Positions 8,714 to 18,196 are shown, numbered from the stretch's first letter. The stretch is DNA of 64,000 nucleotides from Microvirga lotononidis (GCF_034627025.1 NZ_CP141049.1:868001-932000); one strand, 5' to 3'. The notes: generated from the letters alone by a model not told the origin. Numbers and translations: made by a program.

Positions 8714-8764
8714 CCCAGCCTATCCAGGCAGACTAAGCATTCTCAATCTGATTGGACGTGGGAT

Positions 8765-11008
8765 ATGACAGGCATTGGCGGAGCTGGGAAATCGCACGTT
8801 GGGGGTTCTGGAGCCGACACCACGTCAGAATCGAGCAGTTCGCGCTCGGAGACACGTCTTGCCCCTAGGGAAGGCAGCCAATCGTTCGACTCCGTCGTGG
8901 AGCGGATGCGCTCCCGACCTCAAGATAGAACGGCGCCGCTCGTGAGCCAGCCACCAATTTCGGGTGTGGCAGTCCCACGAGGCGACGAGATCAAGGCAGC
9001 AAAACGAAAAATGCGCCGCCTATTTGAGGAACTTGACGCTCGCCGCAATGCGGCTATGCAAGCCCAGAACTCGACGGAGGAGGCGCAGGAGCGGATTGAT
9101 CAGCTCATCGGTGCAGTCTCAACAGTTCTCGACTACTACGCGAGCCTGCCCCCGCAGGTGGCGCGTAGCATTCTGTCCGATGATCAAGTTCGTCGACTCC
9201 GCGACGAGGCGGTCAATGCAGCGGGCCAATGCAACAACCTGGCTTCCGCGACTATCTACGAGTTGGAGGCGCGCAGGAAGGGTGCAGCAGGCGTGCTCGA
9301 CAAGCTGCGAGCTGACAAGGCTTCGCCCGACCAGCTGAACCGGGCCGCTTCAAGTGTGGCGAAGCACTACGTAGCCTGCATGGAGTGGTGGGGAAAGAAG
9401 GCATGGCGCATGGAACGGATGCAGTCCGTCTGCGCCGCCACTGCCAACTTGCCAAGCGCCACGCCCGAGATGCGGAAGGCCGAAGCGGCGGCACTGCGCC
9501 ATAGTACCGGCTGGGCACTTAATACGAAGGTCATGTATCTGCACTCGCGGATCGCTCTCGCGCAACTTAAGATCGAGTCTCAGGCGAGTACGGTCGGACC
9601 AGCCGTGAGGCACATCCTCATGGGTGAGGACGGGCGGGTGCATCTGCTGGGAACCTTTATCAAGGATACACTTCCGGCATTCGTTTCGACGAAAGATGCT
9701 GTTATGAACAGCAAAGGACAAGCACTCGACGCAGAGCACTGCGCCGTTCTGGAAGGAGTCATGGAGCGGCTTTCGGAATTTGCATCAGAGGTGCATGGCA
9801 TTGTTACCGGGCTAAGGGATGCGGGAAAGGGCTCCGAACTTCCATTGGAACTGTTGGACCAGATCGTCGAAGGTGCTTGGGGCACCGCGCACGAAGTCAC
9901 GCAACTCCTGGCAGCGCAGCCAAAGACGCCAGCCATGATTGAACTGCCGGCCCGGGCTGCGATACTGGAGAATTCTCCCGTAATGGCTGAGGGCCACGCG
10001 GCGCGCAGGAAGGGAAAAGGCAAGCGCACACCAGCCGCAGGCGAGGGGAGTTCGACGGCTGGGCTGCCCGAGTCCAAACTCGCCAAGCGCGACGCGGACA
10101 CTGCCCCGACAGCCAAGATTATCGTACTCTCGGATCTGGGTACGAAGAAACTCGCGAGCGCGGAGGAGGCACACGCGAGGGCGTCAGCGTCGGCAGTCGG
10201 ACATCTGGAGATGTGGCAGGCTCCACCCTCCAGGGAAGCACTGACCGGATTACTCGAGCGATTGGACGAGCTGCTGCAGTTCGATCTGCCGGCTCAGCAA
10301 AGCGCCGTCTCGCAAGCGCGCCAGATGAAGCCCGAGAACGCCGACCACGTCGTGGATCTCGTCGTTAAGCGCCTGCAGAAGCAGTCCGCCGAGATTGAGG
10401 CCTGTGTGGCCGCGCTGGAGGACCCTCGCCGACGCGTCCTCCTCACGCCCGTGCAAGTGCGCGAAGTGCACGACAAAACAGTCCGGCTCAAGGCGATGTT
10501 GTCCCAAGCGCAGGGACAGGCAAACTCTTTGAACGCCCGAAAGACAGCGATCATGATAGATTGTATGAAGACCTACGCCTTTCCGTCGCAGAAGTACCTT
10601 GAACAGCTCCGGGCGGCCGAGGAACTGGCGCCCGTGGACCGACCGCGCGCCTTGAAGAGCGAGCCAGGGACACTGTTCGAGATCAGGCTGCAGCCCAAAG
10701 CGCTGCGCAACGGTGCGACGCCAAGCCCGATGTGGGTGCACATCCATACGAATCGGCCGGTATATGCGGGGCAGTTGGCGACGCTGGATGATGCCGACTT
10801 CGCCGCCTGCCACGTGAAGTCCAATGAACAGCGCGGCCACAATCGGCAGTGGCAGAACGCCCGGGCTGCGATGGGTCACGAGAATGTCGTGATTCACCGT
10901 GGCAAGCTCACGCCCACGTTCTGTAAGTCCTTGTTGAGCATCTCCGCACGGTATCCCCTTCCCGAGGCGGAGCACGCGTCGATACAGTTCGCGCGCCTCG
11001 GGATGTAG
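8765..11008 (+). CDS. Candidate type III effector (XopP/HLK-like C-terminus)
   Basis: The frame is open from 8675, but that would place the tts box inside the gene; the ATG at 8765 (MTGIGGAGKSHVGGSGADTT) is therefore chosen, giving 747 aa. The first 60 residues are rich in Ser, Thr and Gly with few acids, as in T3SS export signals. Much of the rest is predicted helical (for example residues about 65-130 and 500-600) with a Lys-rich linker near 425-450. The C-terminal ~120 residues (PSPMWVHIHTNRPVYAGQLA, DADFAACHVKSNEQRGHNRQ, FCKSLL) resemble, from memory, the XopP/HLK effectors of Xanthomonas and Ralstonia. There is no signal peptide or membrane span. An effector role is inferred from promoter, N-terminus and neighbourhood; biochemical function is unknown. 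Confidence 0.65.
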   Translation: MTGIGGAGKSHVGGSGADTTSESSSSRSETRLAPREGSQSFDSVVERMRSRPQDRTAPLVSQPPISGVAVPRGDEIKAAKRKMRRLFEELDARRNAAMQAQNSTEEAQERIDQLIGAVSTVLDYYASLPPQVARSILSDDQVRRLRDEAVNAAGQCNNLASATIYELEARRKGAAGVLDKLRADKASPDQLNRAASSVAKHYVACMEWWGKKAWRMERMQSVCAATANLPSATPEMRKAEAAALRHSTGWALNTKVMYLHSRIALAQLKIESQASTVGPAVRHILMGEDGRVHLLGTFIKDTLPAFVSTKDAVMNSKGQALDAEHCAVLEGVMERLSEFASEVHGIVTGLRDAGKGSELPLELLDQIVEGAWGTAHEVTQLLAAQPKTPAMIELPARAAILENSPVMAEGHAARRKGKGKRTPAAGEGSSTAGLPESKLAKRDADTAPTAKIIVLSDLGTKKLASAEEAHARASASAVGHLEMWQAPPSREALTGLLERLDELLQFDLPAQQSAVSQARQMKPENADHVVDLVVKRLQKQSAEIEACVAALEDPRRRVLLTPVQVREVHDKTVRLKAMLSQAQGQANSLNARKTAIMIDCMKTYAFPSQKYLEQLRAAEELAPVDRPRALKSEPGTLFEIRLQPKALRNGATPSPMWVHIHTNRPVYAGQLATLDDADFAACHVKSNEQRGHNRQWQNARAAMGHENVVIHRGKLTPTFCKSLLSISARYPLPEAEHASIQFARLGM

Positions 11009-11059
11009 TTACCTGAGTGTCTCGCGACAGAGTGTCGCTGTGGTGACGCCATCAAGTAG

Positions 11060-11671
11060 ACCGTTATCACCGAGAGGAAATCGTTGACCAGCGTTAATGT
11101 CGCCCAGAAGTCAGGGGAAGAACTCGCGATCAATGATCCTACTTTCTTTGCCAAACGCACTTTGATTGTCGTGCCGGACGAGAGATGGCCGGCTGCCTAC
11201 GCTGGCCGCGGGCTGGTGACATCCGCTGAGGTCGTCAAGTCCCATTCGGACTTGACGACAGGTAAGGATCGTGAAGGAGGACACGCCGCTCGACTGCTTG
11301 GGCATCCTGCAGGTCACCCGGGTGTTTGCCCCCGGCTCTTTGGTTGCCGTCCCGACCGGCGAACAGAAAATGCCTGATGGTAACTTCGACGGCGACACCG
11401 TCATCACCGTCGCGGACCGACCGCAGCTCTATGAGCAAGTGCGCGAGTTTGATGAAAAGGGGCACGCTCTCGGGCTTTCGTCGCTGAAGCCGCCAAGGTC
11501 GCGTACCCTGGCCCTGGACGGTGACAACGACCAGTTTGGTCACGCTAGCCAGATCCGGGCTGCGACGCGAAATGTCCTAGAGACCTACAGCGGCCTGCAG
11601 CGAAACTCTCTGGCTCAGTCCCGTGAAACACGATGCTGGTTTGCTGAGCGCGTCGTCTTTGGCACCTAATG
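11060..11671 (+). pseudogene. Degraded large effector-like gene with DFDGD-type motif
   Basis: Two overlapping frames give parts of one protein. The first (from about 11060) reads FFAKRTLIVVPDERWPAAYA; the second (11271-11669) reads LDCLGILQVTRVFAPGSLVA, VPTGEQKMPDGNFDGDTVIT and RNVLETYSGLQRN, ending abruptly at 11669 against an IS630 fragment. A frameshift near 11265 separates them and both ends are missing. DGNFDGD (11376-11396) is like the catalytic DFDGD of double-psi-barrel RNA polymerases. From memory, very large Xanthomonas/Ralstonia effectors (XopAD/Skwp) carry a comparable region. It may once have been a symbiotic effector. Confidence 0.5.
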
Positions 11672-11675
11672 ATCT

Positions 11676-12190
11676 TCACGGAAGGCCCGCAACGGAAAGG
11701 CCTGCGTGCCGAAAGAAGCTGGTGATCATCTTGGGTCGGCGTTTCAGGCGGCTGAACTCGCGACGGGCCAGACGATGCAGGTCGTCGACTGAGCCAGGCA
11801 GAGCGTTCGCCATGGCACGCTTGACGAGCGCATTGCATTGCTCCTCGGGATCGAGCTCTGGTGCATAGGCCGGCAGATAGGCCGCGGCATAATCCTGCGG
11901 TTGGGCCGCAAGGGAGGCGATGGTTGCTCGTGAGCGGTGGGCATTCAGCCGATCCCAAACCAAAAGCAGCGTCGTGCCGACCTTCTGGCGGAAGAAGCGC
12001 AATGCCTGGATGACACAGCGGCTCGAGGTGCTCGTGCGGACGTGGCGCGCATAAAGCCTCCCATCCGGCGTGATCGCCACGATGCTCGACACCTCCCGCC
12101 GTTTGCTCACCCGCCGCAGCACCGGGGTCAGCCCGCGCCGCGCCCAGGTCGTGCCCTGCGGATACCGACGCAATCCGTCCATGTGTACCG
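11676..12190 (-). pseudogene. IS630-family transposase, C-terminal half
   Basis: The minus frame gives GTTWARRGLTPVLRRVSKRR, LLLVWDRLNAHRS, and YAPELDPEEQCNALVKRAMA: the DDE segments of an IS630 transposase. The N-terminal half is absent beyond about 12190, where the IS21 left end begins, and does not reappear on the far side of the IS21. The 3' end abuts the broken effector gene. Confidence 0.8.
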
Positions 12191-12350
12191 ACTTGAAGTC
12201 GTCCCCGGTTCCGATTTGATCCCGTCCACCCTTCCGACTTGAAGCCGTCCCTCCTTCCGATTTGATCCCGTCCAGGGATCGGTCTGAAGAACCCTGCTGC
12301 ACCGGGTCATCCGATTGGGGCATTGCGACCTCTCCACCAGAGAGGACGCG

Positions 12351-13883
12351 ATGCCAGCAAACAGAGAGATGACCATGCGACAGATGCGGCAAGTGCTGCG
12401 GCTCCACGCCAGCCAAACCAGCGATCGCGAGATCGGCCGGATTGTCGGTGCGGCGCGCTCGACCGTGCGCGATGCCATCCAGCGGGCCAAGGCGGCCGGG
12501 CTGGCCTGGCCCCTGCCGGAGGACCTGACCGACGCGGCCCTGGAGGAGAAGCTGTTCGCCCGGGCGGGCACCCGGGTCGGAACGCGCCGCCGGCCGGAGC
12601 CGGATTGGGCTCACCTGGTCCAGGAACTCAAGCGGCCCGGCGTCAGCATCGCCATCCTGCATGAGGAGTACCGGGCAGACCATCCGGACGGCTACGGCTA
12701 TTCGCGTTTCTGCGACCTGGTCCGCTCCTTCGAGCGCCGCCTGACGCCGACCATGCGTCAGCATCACGTCGCCGGCGACAAGGTGTTCGTGGATTACTCG
12801 GGCAAGAAGCTGCCGATCGTCGATCCACTCACCGGCGAGATCCGCCAGGCCGAGATCTTCGTCGCGGTGCTCGGCGCCTCCAACCTGACCTATGCCGAAG
12901 CCACCTGGACCCAGACCCTGCCGGATTGGATCGAGGCGCATGTGCGCATGTTCCGGTTCCAGGGTGGCGTGACCAAGCTCGTCGTGCCGGACAACCTGAA
13001 GAGCGGCGTCCACAAGGCCTCGTTCTACGATCCCGAGATCAACCGCAGCTACGGCAAGATGGCGGCCCATTACGCGGTCGGCATTTTGCCAGCCCGACCG
13101 CGCCGGCCGAAGGACAAAGCCAAAGTCGAGGCCGGGGTGCGCTTCGCCCAATCCTACATTCTCGGTCGCCTGCGCCACCGCACCTTCTTCTCGCTCCAGG
13201 AGGCCAATGCCGCGATCGCCGAGGCCGTCGAGCGGATGAACAGCGTACCCATGCGCCGGCTCGGCGTCAGCCGGCGCCAGTTGTTCGAGACGATCGAGAA
13301 GCCGGCCCTCGCACCCCTGCCGGCCGAGGACTACGTCTTCGCGCAGTGGCAGTTCGCCCGGGTCGGGCTCGACTACCACATCGAGGTCGAGGGCTTCTTC
13401 TACTCGGTGCCATTTGGCCTCATCGGCCAGCAGGTCGAGGTGCGCGTCACCCAGCGCACGATCGAGGCCTTCCACAAAGGCGGACGCGTCGCGGCCCACG
13501 CGCGGCGTTATGCGGGACGGGCGCATGGCACGCAGGCCGAGCACATGCCGAGCTCGCATCGCCGCTATGCCGCCTGGTCGCCCGAGCGCTTCCGCTCCTG
13601 GGCGGCGTCGATCGGCCCCAACACCGAGGGGCTGATTGCCGCCATTCTGTCCGCCCGCCGCCATCCCGAGCAGGGCTTTCGCACCTGCATCGGGGTTTTG
13701 CAGCACATGCGCGGCATCCCGCAGGAGCGTGTCGAGGCGGTCGCGGCCAAAGCCCTGGCGATCCAGGCGCTGACCTACAAGAGCATCGTGTCGCTTCTCG
13801 ACACCTACCGCGAGCGCGCTCCCGCCGCCGATACGCCCGTTCTCACCCACCCCAATGTCCGCGGACCGGGGTATTTCCACTGA
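12351..13883 (+). CDS. istA: IS21-family transposase IstA (element 1)
   Basis: A 510-aa protein. The ATG at 12351 (MPANREMTMRQMRQVLRLHA) has a GAGAGGA ribosome site; an upstream in-frame GTG at 12315 lacks one. There is an N-terminal helix-turn-helix (SDREIGRIVGAARSTVRDAI), an rve/DDE core with KVFVDYSGKKLP and LVVPDNLKSGVHKA, and KAKVEAGVRFAQSYI carrying the Glu. The C-terminal Mu-type barrel region follows. Full length with no frame damage; istB follows after 13 nt. Confidence 0.93.
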   Translation: MPANREMTMRQMRQVLRLHASQTSDREIGRIVGAARSTVRDAIQRAKAAGLAWPLPEDLTDAALEEKLFARAGTRVGTRRRPEPDWAHLVQELKRPGVSIAILHEEYRADHPDGYGYSRFCDLVRSFERRLTPTMRQHHVAGDKVFVDYSGKKLPIVDPLTGEIRQAEIFVAVLGASNLTYAEATWTQTLPDWIEAHVRMFRFQGGVTKLVVPDNLKSGVHKASFYDPEINRSYGKMAAHYAVGILPARPRRPKDKAKVEAGVRFAQSYILGRLRHRTFFSLQEANAAIAEAVERMNSVPMRRLGVSRRQLFETIEKPALAPLPAEDYVFAQWQFARVGLDYHIEVEGFFYSVPFGLIGQQVEVRVTQRTIEAFHKGGRVAAHARRYAGRAHGTQAEHMPSSHRRYAAWSPERFRSWAASIGPNTEGLIAAILSARRHPEQGFRTCIGVLQHMRGIPQERVEAVAAKALAIQALTYKSIVSLLDTYRERAPAADTPVLTHPNVRGPGYFH

Positions 13884-13896
13884 CAGGAGACCGACC

Positions 13897-14643
13897 ATGT
13901 TGATCCATCCCACCCTCGACCAGCTTCACGCGCTGGGCCTGCACGGCATGGCCAAAGGCTTCAAGGCGCTCAGCGCCACTCCCGAGGCTGACGCGCTCGG
14001 CCATGCCGAATGGCTCGGCCTGATCCTCGATCATGAAGTGACGACGCGGCAGCAGAAGCGCTGCGAGACCCGGGCCAAAACGGCCAAACTGCGCCATCCC
14101 GCCAGCGTCGAGGATGTTGACTTCCGGGCCGCACGCGGCCTCGACCGGGCGCTGTTTCTCAAGCTGGCCACCTGCGACTGGATCCGCGAGCGGCGCAATC
14201 TGTTGATCACCGGCCCGTGCGGGGTCGGGAAGAGCTGGCTCGCCTGCGCCCTGGGACACCGGGCCTGCCGGGAGGACCTGTCGGTGCTCTACCATCGTGT
14301 GCCACGGCTGTTTGCGGCGCTCGATCTCGCCCGCAGCGATGGCCGCTACTCTCGCCTGTTACGCAGTCTTGCCCGGGCCAAGCTGCTGATCCTCGACGAC
14401 TGGGGTCCTGAGGCGCTCACCGGCGAGCAGCAGCGCGATCTGCTGGAAATCGTCGAGGACCGCTACGATGCCGGTTCGCTGCTGATCACGAGCCAGGTGC
14501 CGGTCGAGAACTGGTACGCGATGATCGGCAGCGTTCCGACGCTGGCGGACGCCATCCTCGATCGGGTCGTGCACAACGCCTACCGGATTAATCTGACCGG
14601 CGAGAGCCTGCGCAAGACCCGCCACACGCCAGCCGACGCTTGA
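13897..14643 (+). CDS. istB: IS21-family helper ATPase IstB (element 1)
   Basis: A 248-aa AAA+ ATPase. The start at 13897 (MLIHPTLDQLHALGLHGMAK) has a GGAGA site. Walker A GPCGVGKS is at about 106-113, Walker B LLILDDWG at about 162-169, and SQVPVENWYAMIG the sensor region. IstB organises target DNA for IstA. Intact. Confidence 0.93.
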   Translation: MLIHPTLDQLHALGLHGMAKGFKALSATPEADALGHAEWLGLILDHEVTTRQQKRCETRAKTAKLRHPASVEDVDFRAARGLDRALFLKLATCDWIRERRNLLITGPCGVGKSWLACALGHRACREDLSVLYHRVPRLFAALDLARSDGRYSRLLRSLARAKLLILDDWGPEALTGEQQRDLLEIVEDRYDAGSLLITSQVPVENWYAMIGSVPTLADAILDRVVHNAYRINLTGESLRKTRHTPADA

Positions 14644-14949
14644 CCAGCGTCACCACCTCAACCACCATCCATCACTGACCCGAAGAGCGGCGCTCAGGTG
14701 GACGACTTCACCTCGGACCCATGGACGGCTTGAAATCGGAATGCCTGGACGGCTTCAGATTGGACGAAGTGGACGGCTTCGTCGGTATCCTCAGTGCCCG
14801 GCCGGATCCGGAAGCTGTGGCCCGTCTCATCCATGAGCAGGAGGGTCCGGTGCTCCCGCTGCGCCTTTTTTTCTAGGACGGCAAAGCTAGCTGGCAGGCC
14901 TGCTGTTCGAGAGCTGCCAGGTAAGCGATGCGGTGAAATCCGTGCTCAC
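14644..14949. other. IS21 right end and unassigned debris
   Basis: 14644-14790 is the noncoding right end of the IS21. From 14771 a frame reading VDGFVGILSARPDPEAVARL runs to a stop at 14874-14876 and looks like the tail of an unidentified protein. 14877-14949 holds no recognisable gene. Confidence 0.4.
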
Positions 14950-14968
14950 GATCACGCGAAACGCGCAC
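14950..14968 (+). repeat. 19-bp breakpoint motif, site A
   Basis: GATCACGCGAAACGCGCAC lies exactly where unidentified sequence meets the group II intron reverse transcriptase fragment. Near-identical motifs occur at 16931-16949 (same orientation) and 50049-50067. Confidence 0.55.
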
Positions 14969-14969
14969 C

Positions 14970-15305
14970 TTGAAACATCCGACAAGATCAGGTCCCTTCA
15001 GAGAAAGCTCTATCGGAAGGCGAAGGCGGAGCCCGCTTTCCGCTTCTACATCCTCTACGACAAGATCTGTCGCCAGGACATTCTGCGCCAGGCCTACGCG
15101 CTGGCCCGCTCCAATGCGGGAGCGCCGGGGTGGACGGTGTGACCTTCCAGCAGATCGAAGCGTCGGGGGTAGAGGCGTGGTTGGCGGGCTTGCGCGAGGA
15201 TCTCGTCTCGAGAAGGTACCGGCCCGTTCCAGTGCGGCGGGTGACGATCCCGAAGCCGGGGGCGGCGAACGTCCGCTCGGCATCCCGACGTGGAAGGCAT
15301 AATGC
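14970..15305 (+). pseudogene. Group II intron reverse transcriptase/maturase, N-terminal fragment
   Basis: The frame reads [40 protein letters not shown] and ARSNAGAPG, then a one-base deletion at about 15125 shifts to [20 protein letters not shown] and RRVTIPKPG. A second deletion at about 15262 shifts to GGERPLGIPTWKA followed by a stop. These are the first ~120 residues of an LtrA-type protein (RT-0 to RT-1). The catalytic YADD region and ribozyme are absent. It cannot be active. Confidence 0.8.
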
Positions 15306-15308
15306 ACC

Positions 15309-16930
15309 TCATGCGGTAAGCGTTGGGGGTGTCGGATGAAGGTGTCCTGATTTGGCAATCCAGGTCCGGAGGCGTTGATCCAAGGCGGCATCGATCGTGA
15401 TCGCGTACGGGCCTTTCGGCCTGCTTCGCGTAGGGGAGATAATACCGCGTGCGATCCAATAATGAACGACCCAGAGGCTGACGCCATAGCGTTCCCCCAC
15501 TTGGCGCACGCTGAGGCTGCCGGCCGGCGGTTTGGGCGCAGAAATCCGGTGCTTGTAGCGGATCCATCGGATGGCGCCGACCGTGAAGGGCTTGCCTGTC
15601 GCACTGCGCTGACCTTCCGCGCGCAACAGGGCGACAATGTCACCATCAAGGTGATCGATTGACAGCCCGCGAATGCGCGCGACAAAGGCCTCGGGATACC
15701 GGATCGCCTCAGCCCGGTTCTGTGGCAGCCGGAGTGGCAGGATTTCCGTCTCGCCCCCTTGCCAGCGAACGTGCAAGCGGACGATCTTCGGCTCCGGTCC
15801 CCGCGTCACGGTGATGTCGCGCACCAGCAGGCGCAGGATGCGCTTGCGGTCCCGTGCCGTCGTGGTTGGCGCCGACCACAGGCGAGGAAAGTTCTGGGCC
15901 AGCGCGAGGATCTGGCGCTTTTGCTCGGCGGTGACGGCGCGCATCGTCTTGTGTTCAAAGGCCGCGAGCTCGGCTTCGAGATCATGCAGGCGCTGCAGGG
16001 CGTCGTTCCAACGTGTTTCGAGCGTCGCGGCGATCAGCCGGTTGGCGGGATCGACAGCTTCGTAGCGCCGCTCCGCCAGCTCGGCCTCGTAGCGCGCCCG
16101 CTCGATCCGCATCCGCCACTGCGCGCCGACCTCGCGAGCTCGATCGTTACCGGCGTGATGGCGCTGACCAGGCGATCGGTGATGGCCTGATCGAGCGGCG
16201 CTGACGGGACACTGAGGCAAGCGCGGGGTGCCAAAGCCTCGCGGTGCTTCCACACACATTGATAAATCGGGTAGATCCCGCCATTGCCGGTATATCGGAC
16301 GCCGAGACGGCGACCGCACACGCCGCAGAGGAGCAAACCTTGCAGGAGGCACAGGCCTTCGCGCACGGGACCAGGAAGCTCTTCGCCATTGGTGCGATTG
16401 GCCGCCAGACGCTCCCGGTTGACGACGAACCGGTCGGCACAGATATAGCCCTCGTGATGATCGGGGATCACGATGCGCCAGGCGTCCTGCGGCATCAAGC
16501 GCGACCGCGAGCGGATCTCCCCGGAGGGCTCGACCTCTTTCGACGATTGGTATCGCCCGAAGACATACATGCCGGCATAGGATGGATTGGCCAGGACGCC
16601 GAGCACCCGCGAATGGGTCAGCCGGCCCCAAATCAGCTTGCCATCCCAGGCGCCGCCATACGCCCGGCGTGGGAAGCGCAACCCGAGTTCATTAAAGCGT
16701 TGGACGACGCCAAAGGCCGTGCTCTCGCGGGCGAACAGATCGAACACCATGCGCACGGCACCCCTGACCTCCTGGTCGGGGTCGATCACAATCTGATCAC
16801 CGTTCCAAACCAGCCCGACCGGCAAGGCGAAGCGCAGCTCACCCTTGGCAGCCTTGTTGAGTTTACCGCCGTGGAGGCGCGCGCGGATGATGTGCAATTC
16901 CGCCTGGGCGAAGGTCCCCTTCATGCCGAG
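15309..16930 (-). pseudogene. Large serine recombinase, truncated and frameshifted
   Basis: Starting against site B, the frame reads ILGMKGTFAQAELHIIRARL (end of the resolvase domain), then LANPSYAGMYVFGRYQSSKE (recombinase domain) and a zinc-ribbon LLLCGVCGRRLGVRYTGNGG. Near 16140 the frame shifts by one; the rest continues as REVGAQWRMRIERARYEAEL, a coiled coil and a C-terminal HTH-like segment to 15309. The catalytic Ser region is missing. It is not simply the other half of the recombinase at 1483, which also contains GMKGT. Confidence 0.82.
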
Positions 16931-16949
16931 GATCACGCGAAACGCGCAG
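16931..16949 (+). repeat. 19-bp breakpoint motif, site B
   Basis: GATCACGCGAAACGCGCAG separates the recombinase pseudogene from the IS1182 fragment and belongs to neither reading frame. With site A it brackets the 14969-16930 block as direct repeats. Confidence 0.55.
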
Positions 16950-16950
16950 C

Positions 16951-17205
16951 TACTGGACCACCGCCTGTCAGAATTGCCCGCTCAAGAGCCGCTGCACCAC
17001 CGCTCCGCAGCGGCGGATCACGCGCTGGGAGCATGAGGATGTGCTGGAGGCGGTGCCGCGCCGGCTCGATCTGAACCCAGGCGCGATGCGCCAGCGGCGG
17101 ATGGTGGTCGAGCATCCGTTCGGCACGATCAAGCTGCGCATGGGTGCGGTTCACTTTCTCCTGAAGCGGCTGCCGAAGGTGAGGGGCGAGATGGCCCTGA
17201 ACGTG
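16951..17205 (+). pseudogene. IS1182-family transposase, C-terminal fragment
   Basis: The frame reads YWTTACQNCPLKSRCTT, RRITRWEHEDVLEAV, MRQRRMVVEHPFGTIKLRMG and FLLKRLPKVRGEMALNVL. This is the Cys-rich segment and final catalytic block of an IS1182 transposase. It is cut by an IS5 at 17206; the last codons may continue after 18070. It differs from the intact IS1182 at 61868. Confidence 0.75.
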
Positions 17206-17240
17206 CTAGAGCGCGTTGACATTCATTTGGTCCAGATGAA

Positions 17241-17699
17241 TCATTTGGTCCAGATGAATGCGCTGACGAGGCAAAGGAGTGACATGAACGCCCGTGGGGT
17301 CTGTTCGTAGCGGGTGGCGATGCGCCTGAAGTGCTTGATTTTCAGGAAGAAGCGCTCGACGAGGTTGCGCTCGCAATAAAGGGCATAGTCGCAGGCGACT
17401 TGCGGCGATGTTGTCCTGGGCGGGATGACCGGCACTGCATCCTGGCTCTCGATGGCCTCCCGCAATGGCTTGGCATCGTAGCCCTTGTCGCCCAAGACAT
17501 GCCCGGCGGGAAGATCAGCGATCAAGGCTTCAGCCTGAGTGATATCGCTCACCTGTCCCGGCGTCAGGATGAAGCGGAGCGGATTGCCCAAAGCATCGAC
17601 GACGGCATGGATTTTGGTGGTCAGCCCGCCGCGGGAGCGTCCGATCGCACGAGCCTCACCCCCCCTTTTTGCCCGCCGCATGCTGGTTCGCCCGGACAA
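17241..17699 (-). CDS. IS5-family (IS427 group) transposase, ORF B
   Basis: The C-terminal half overlaps ORF A. GRSRGGLTTKIHAVVDALGN, VLGDKGYDAKPLREAI with the second Asp, and CERNLVERFFLKIKHFRRIA with the Glu are present. Made as a fusion with ORF A by frameshifting in this group. Intact. Confidence 0.87.
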   Translation of the reverse strand: MSGRTSMRRAKRGGEARAIGRSRGGLTTKIHAVVDALGNPLRFILTPGQVSDITQAEALIADLPAGHVLGDKGYDAKPLREAIESQDAVPVIPPRTTSPQVACDYALYCERNLVERFFLKIKHFRRIATRYEQTPRAFMSLLCLVSAFIWTK

Positions 17700-18060
17700 T
17701 GGTTGAGTCGATCATGACGTATTCGAAGTCAGGCTCATCGGCCATGGCGGCAAAAAGCCGATCCCAGACGCCACTCTTGGACCAGCGCGAGAAGCGAACA
17801 AAGGCGCTGTTCCAGTTGCCGAAGAGATCCGGCAGATCTCGCCACGGTGACCCAGCTCGAGCCAGCCAGAGCACGGCTTCCACGAACAGCCGGCTATCGA
17901 CCGCCGTTCCGCCAGGATCCATGCGCTTGCCCGGCAAGTGCGGTGCCATTCGATCCCACTGGTGATCCTTCAAAATCAGACGAACTCCGCGCACCAAAGC
18001 CTCCGCTCCTAAAAAGAGCTTGAACCAGAGTTGCGAGTCCGTGGGAATCCTGAATGTCAA
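17656..18060 (-). CDS. IS5-family (IS427 group) transposase, ORF A
   Basis: A 134-aa N-terminal half with the DUF4096-type region (LILKDHQWDRMAPHLPGKRM, WLARAGSPWRDLPDLFGNWN) and the first catalytic Asp in FEYVMIDSTIVRANQHAAG. It ends in AGKKGG, where the run of G before the stop is the site of the usual -1 frameshift into ORF B. The start codon close to the inverted repeat is uncertain. Confidence 0.85.
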   Translation of the reverse strand: MTFRIPTDSQLWFKLFLGAEALVRGVRLILKDHQWDRMAPHLPGKRMDPGGTAVDSRLFVEAVLWLARAGSPWRDLPDLFGNWNSAFVRFSRWSKSGVWDRLFAAMADEPDFEYVMIDSTIVRANQHAAGKKGG

Positions 18061-18098
18061 CGCGTTCTAGCTTTGCCATCCAATTTTTTCTAACACCC

Positions 18099-18132
18099 GT
18101 CAGCTTATCGAAAGCTGGCGGCTTTAGCTTGC
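18099..18132 (+). promoter_or_regulatory. tts box upstream of nopC operon
   Basis: GTCAGCTTATCGAAAGCT (18099-18116) is a perfect match to the tts-box core, followed by the expected further conserved bases GGCTTTAGCTTGC. It lies 80 nt before the nopC start and should direct nopC-nopA-sctD-rhcV-y4yS in response to TtsI. Confidence 0.92.
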
Positions 18133-18196
18133 GGAGGTGGATGCCTACACGGCATCGCCGCCCGTCGACAAGTGAAGATAAACGCCGGAGTACCTG

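Larger units (their letters stand above)
12180..14790 (+). mobile_element. IS21-family element 1
   Basis: It contains intact istA and istB. The left end carries four repeats of the form CCGAYTTGAAGYCGTCC between about 12187 and 12275; the right end has inverted copies (TGGACGGCTTGAAATCGG at about 14721 and a second near 14749). Such multiple subterminal repeats are the usual transposase-binding sites of IS21. Exact ends are uncertain to about 15 nt. Confidence 0.8.
17210..18066 (-). mobile_element. IS5-family (IS427-type) element with CTAG duplication
   Basis: The inverted repeats are AGCGCGTTGACATTCA at 17210 and AACGCGTTGACATTCA read inward from 18066, flanked by CTAG at 17206-17209 and 18067-18070. 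Two overlapping ORFs on the minus strand form the transposase. An 18-bp tandem duplication (CATTTGGTCCAGATGAAT, twice from about 17224) lies at the 3' end. Confidence 0.88.

Noticed and set aside
8675..8764. GTG start 30 codons upstream for the effector
   Set aside because: It would put the tts box inside the coding sequence and has no ribosome site.
11676..13913. 745-aa minus-strand ORF
   Set aside because: Only the part below about 12190 is real (IS630 C-terminus). The rest is the antisense of istA and has no recognisable domain.
15309..16631. Full 440-aa recombinase ORF as a functional gene
   Set aside because: Its first ~150 residues are a shadow frame; the real upstream recombinase sequence is in the other frame (16034-16936), so the gene is frameshifted and lacks the catalytic Ser.
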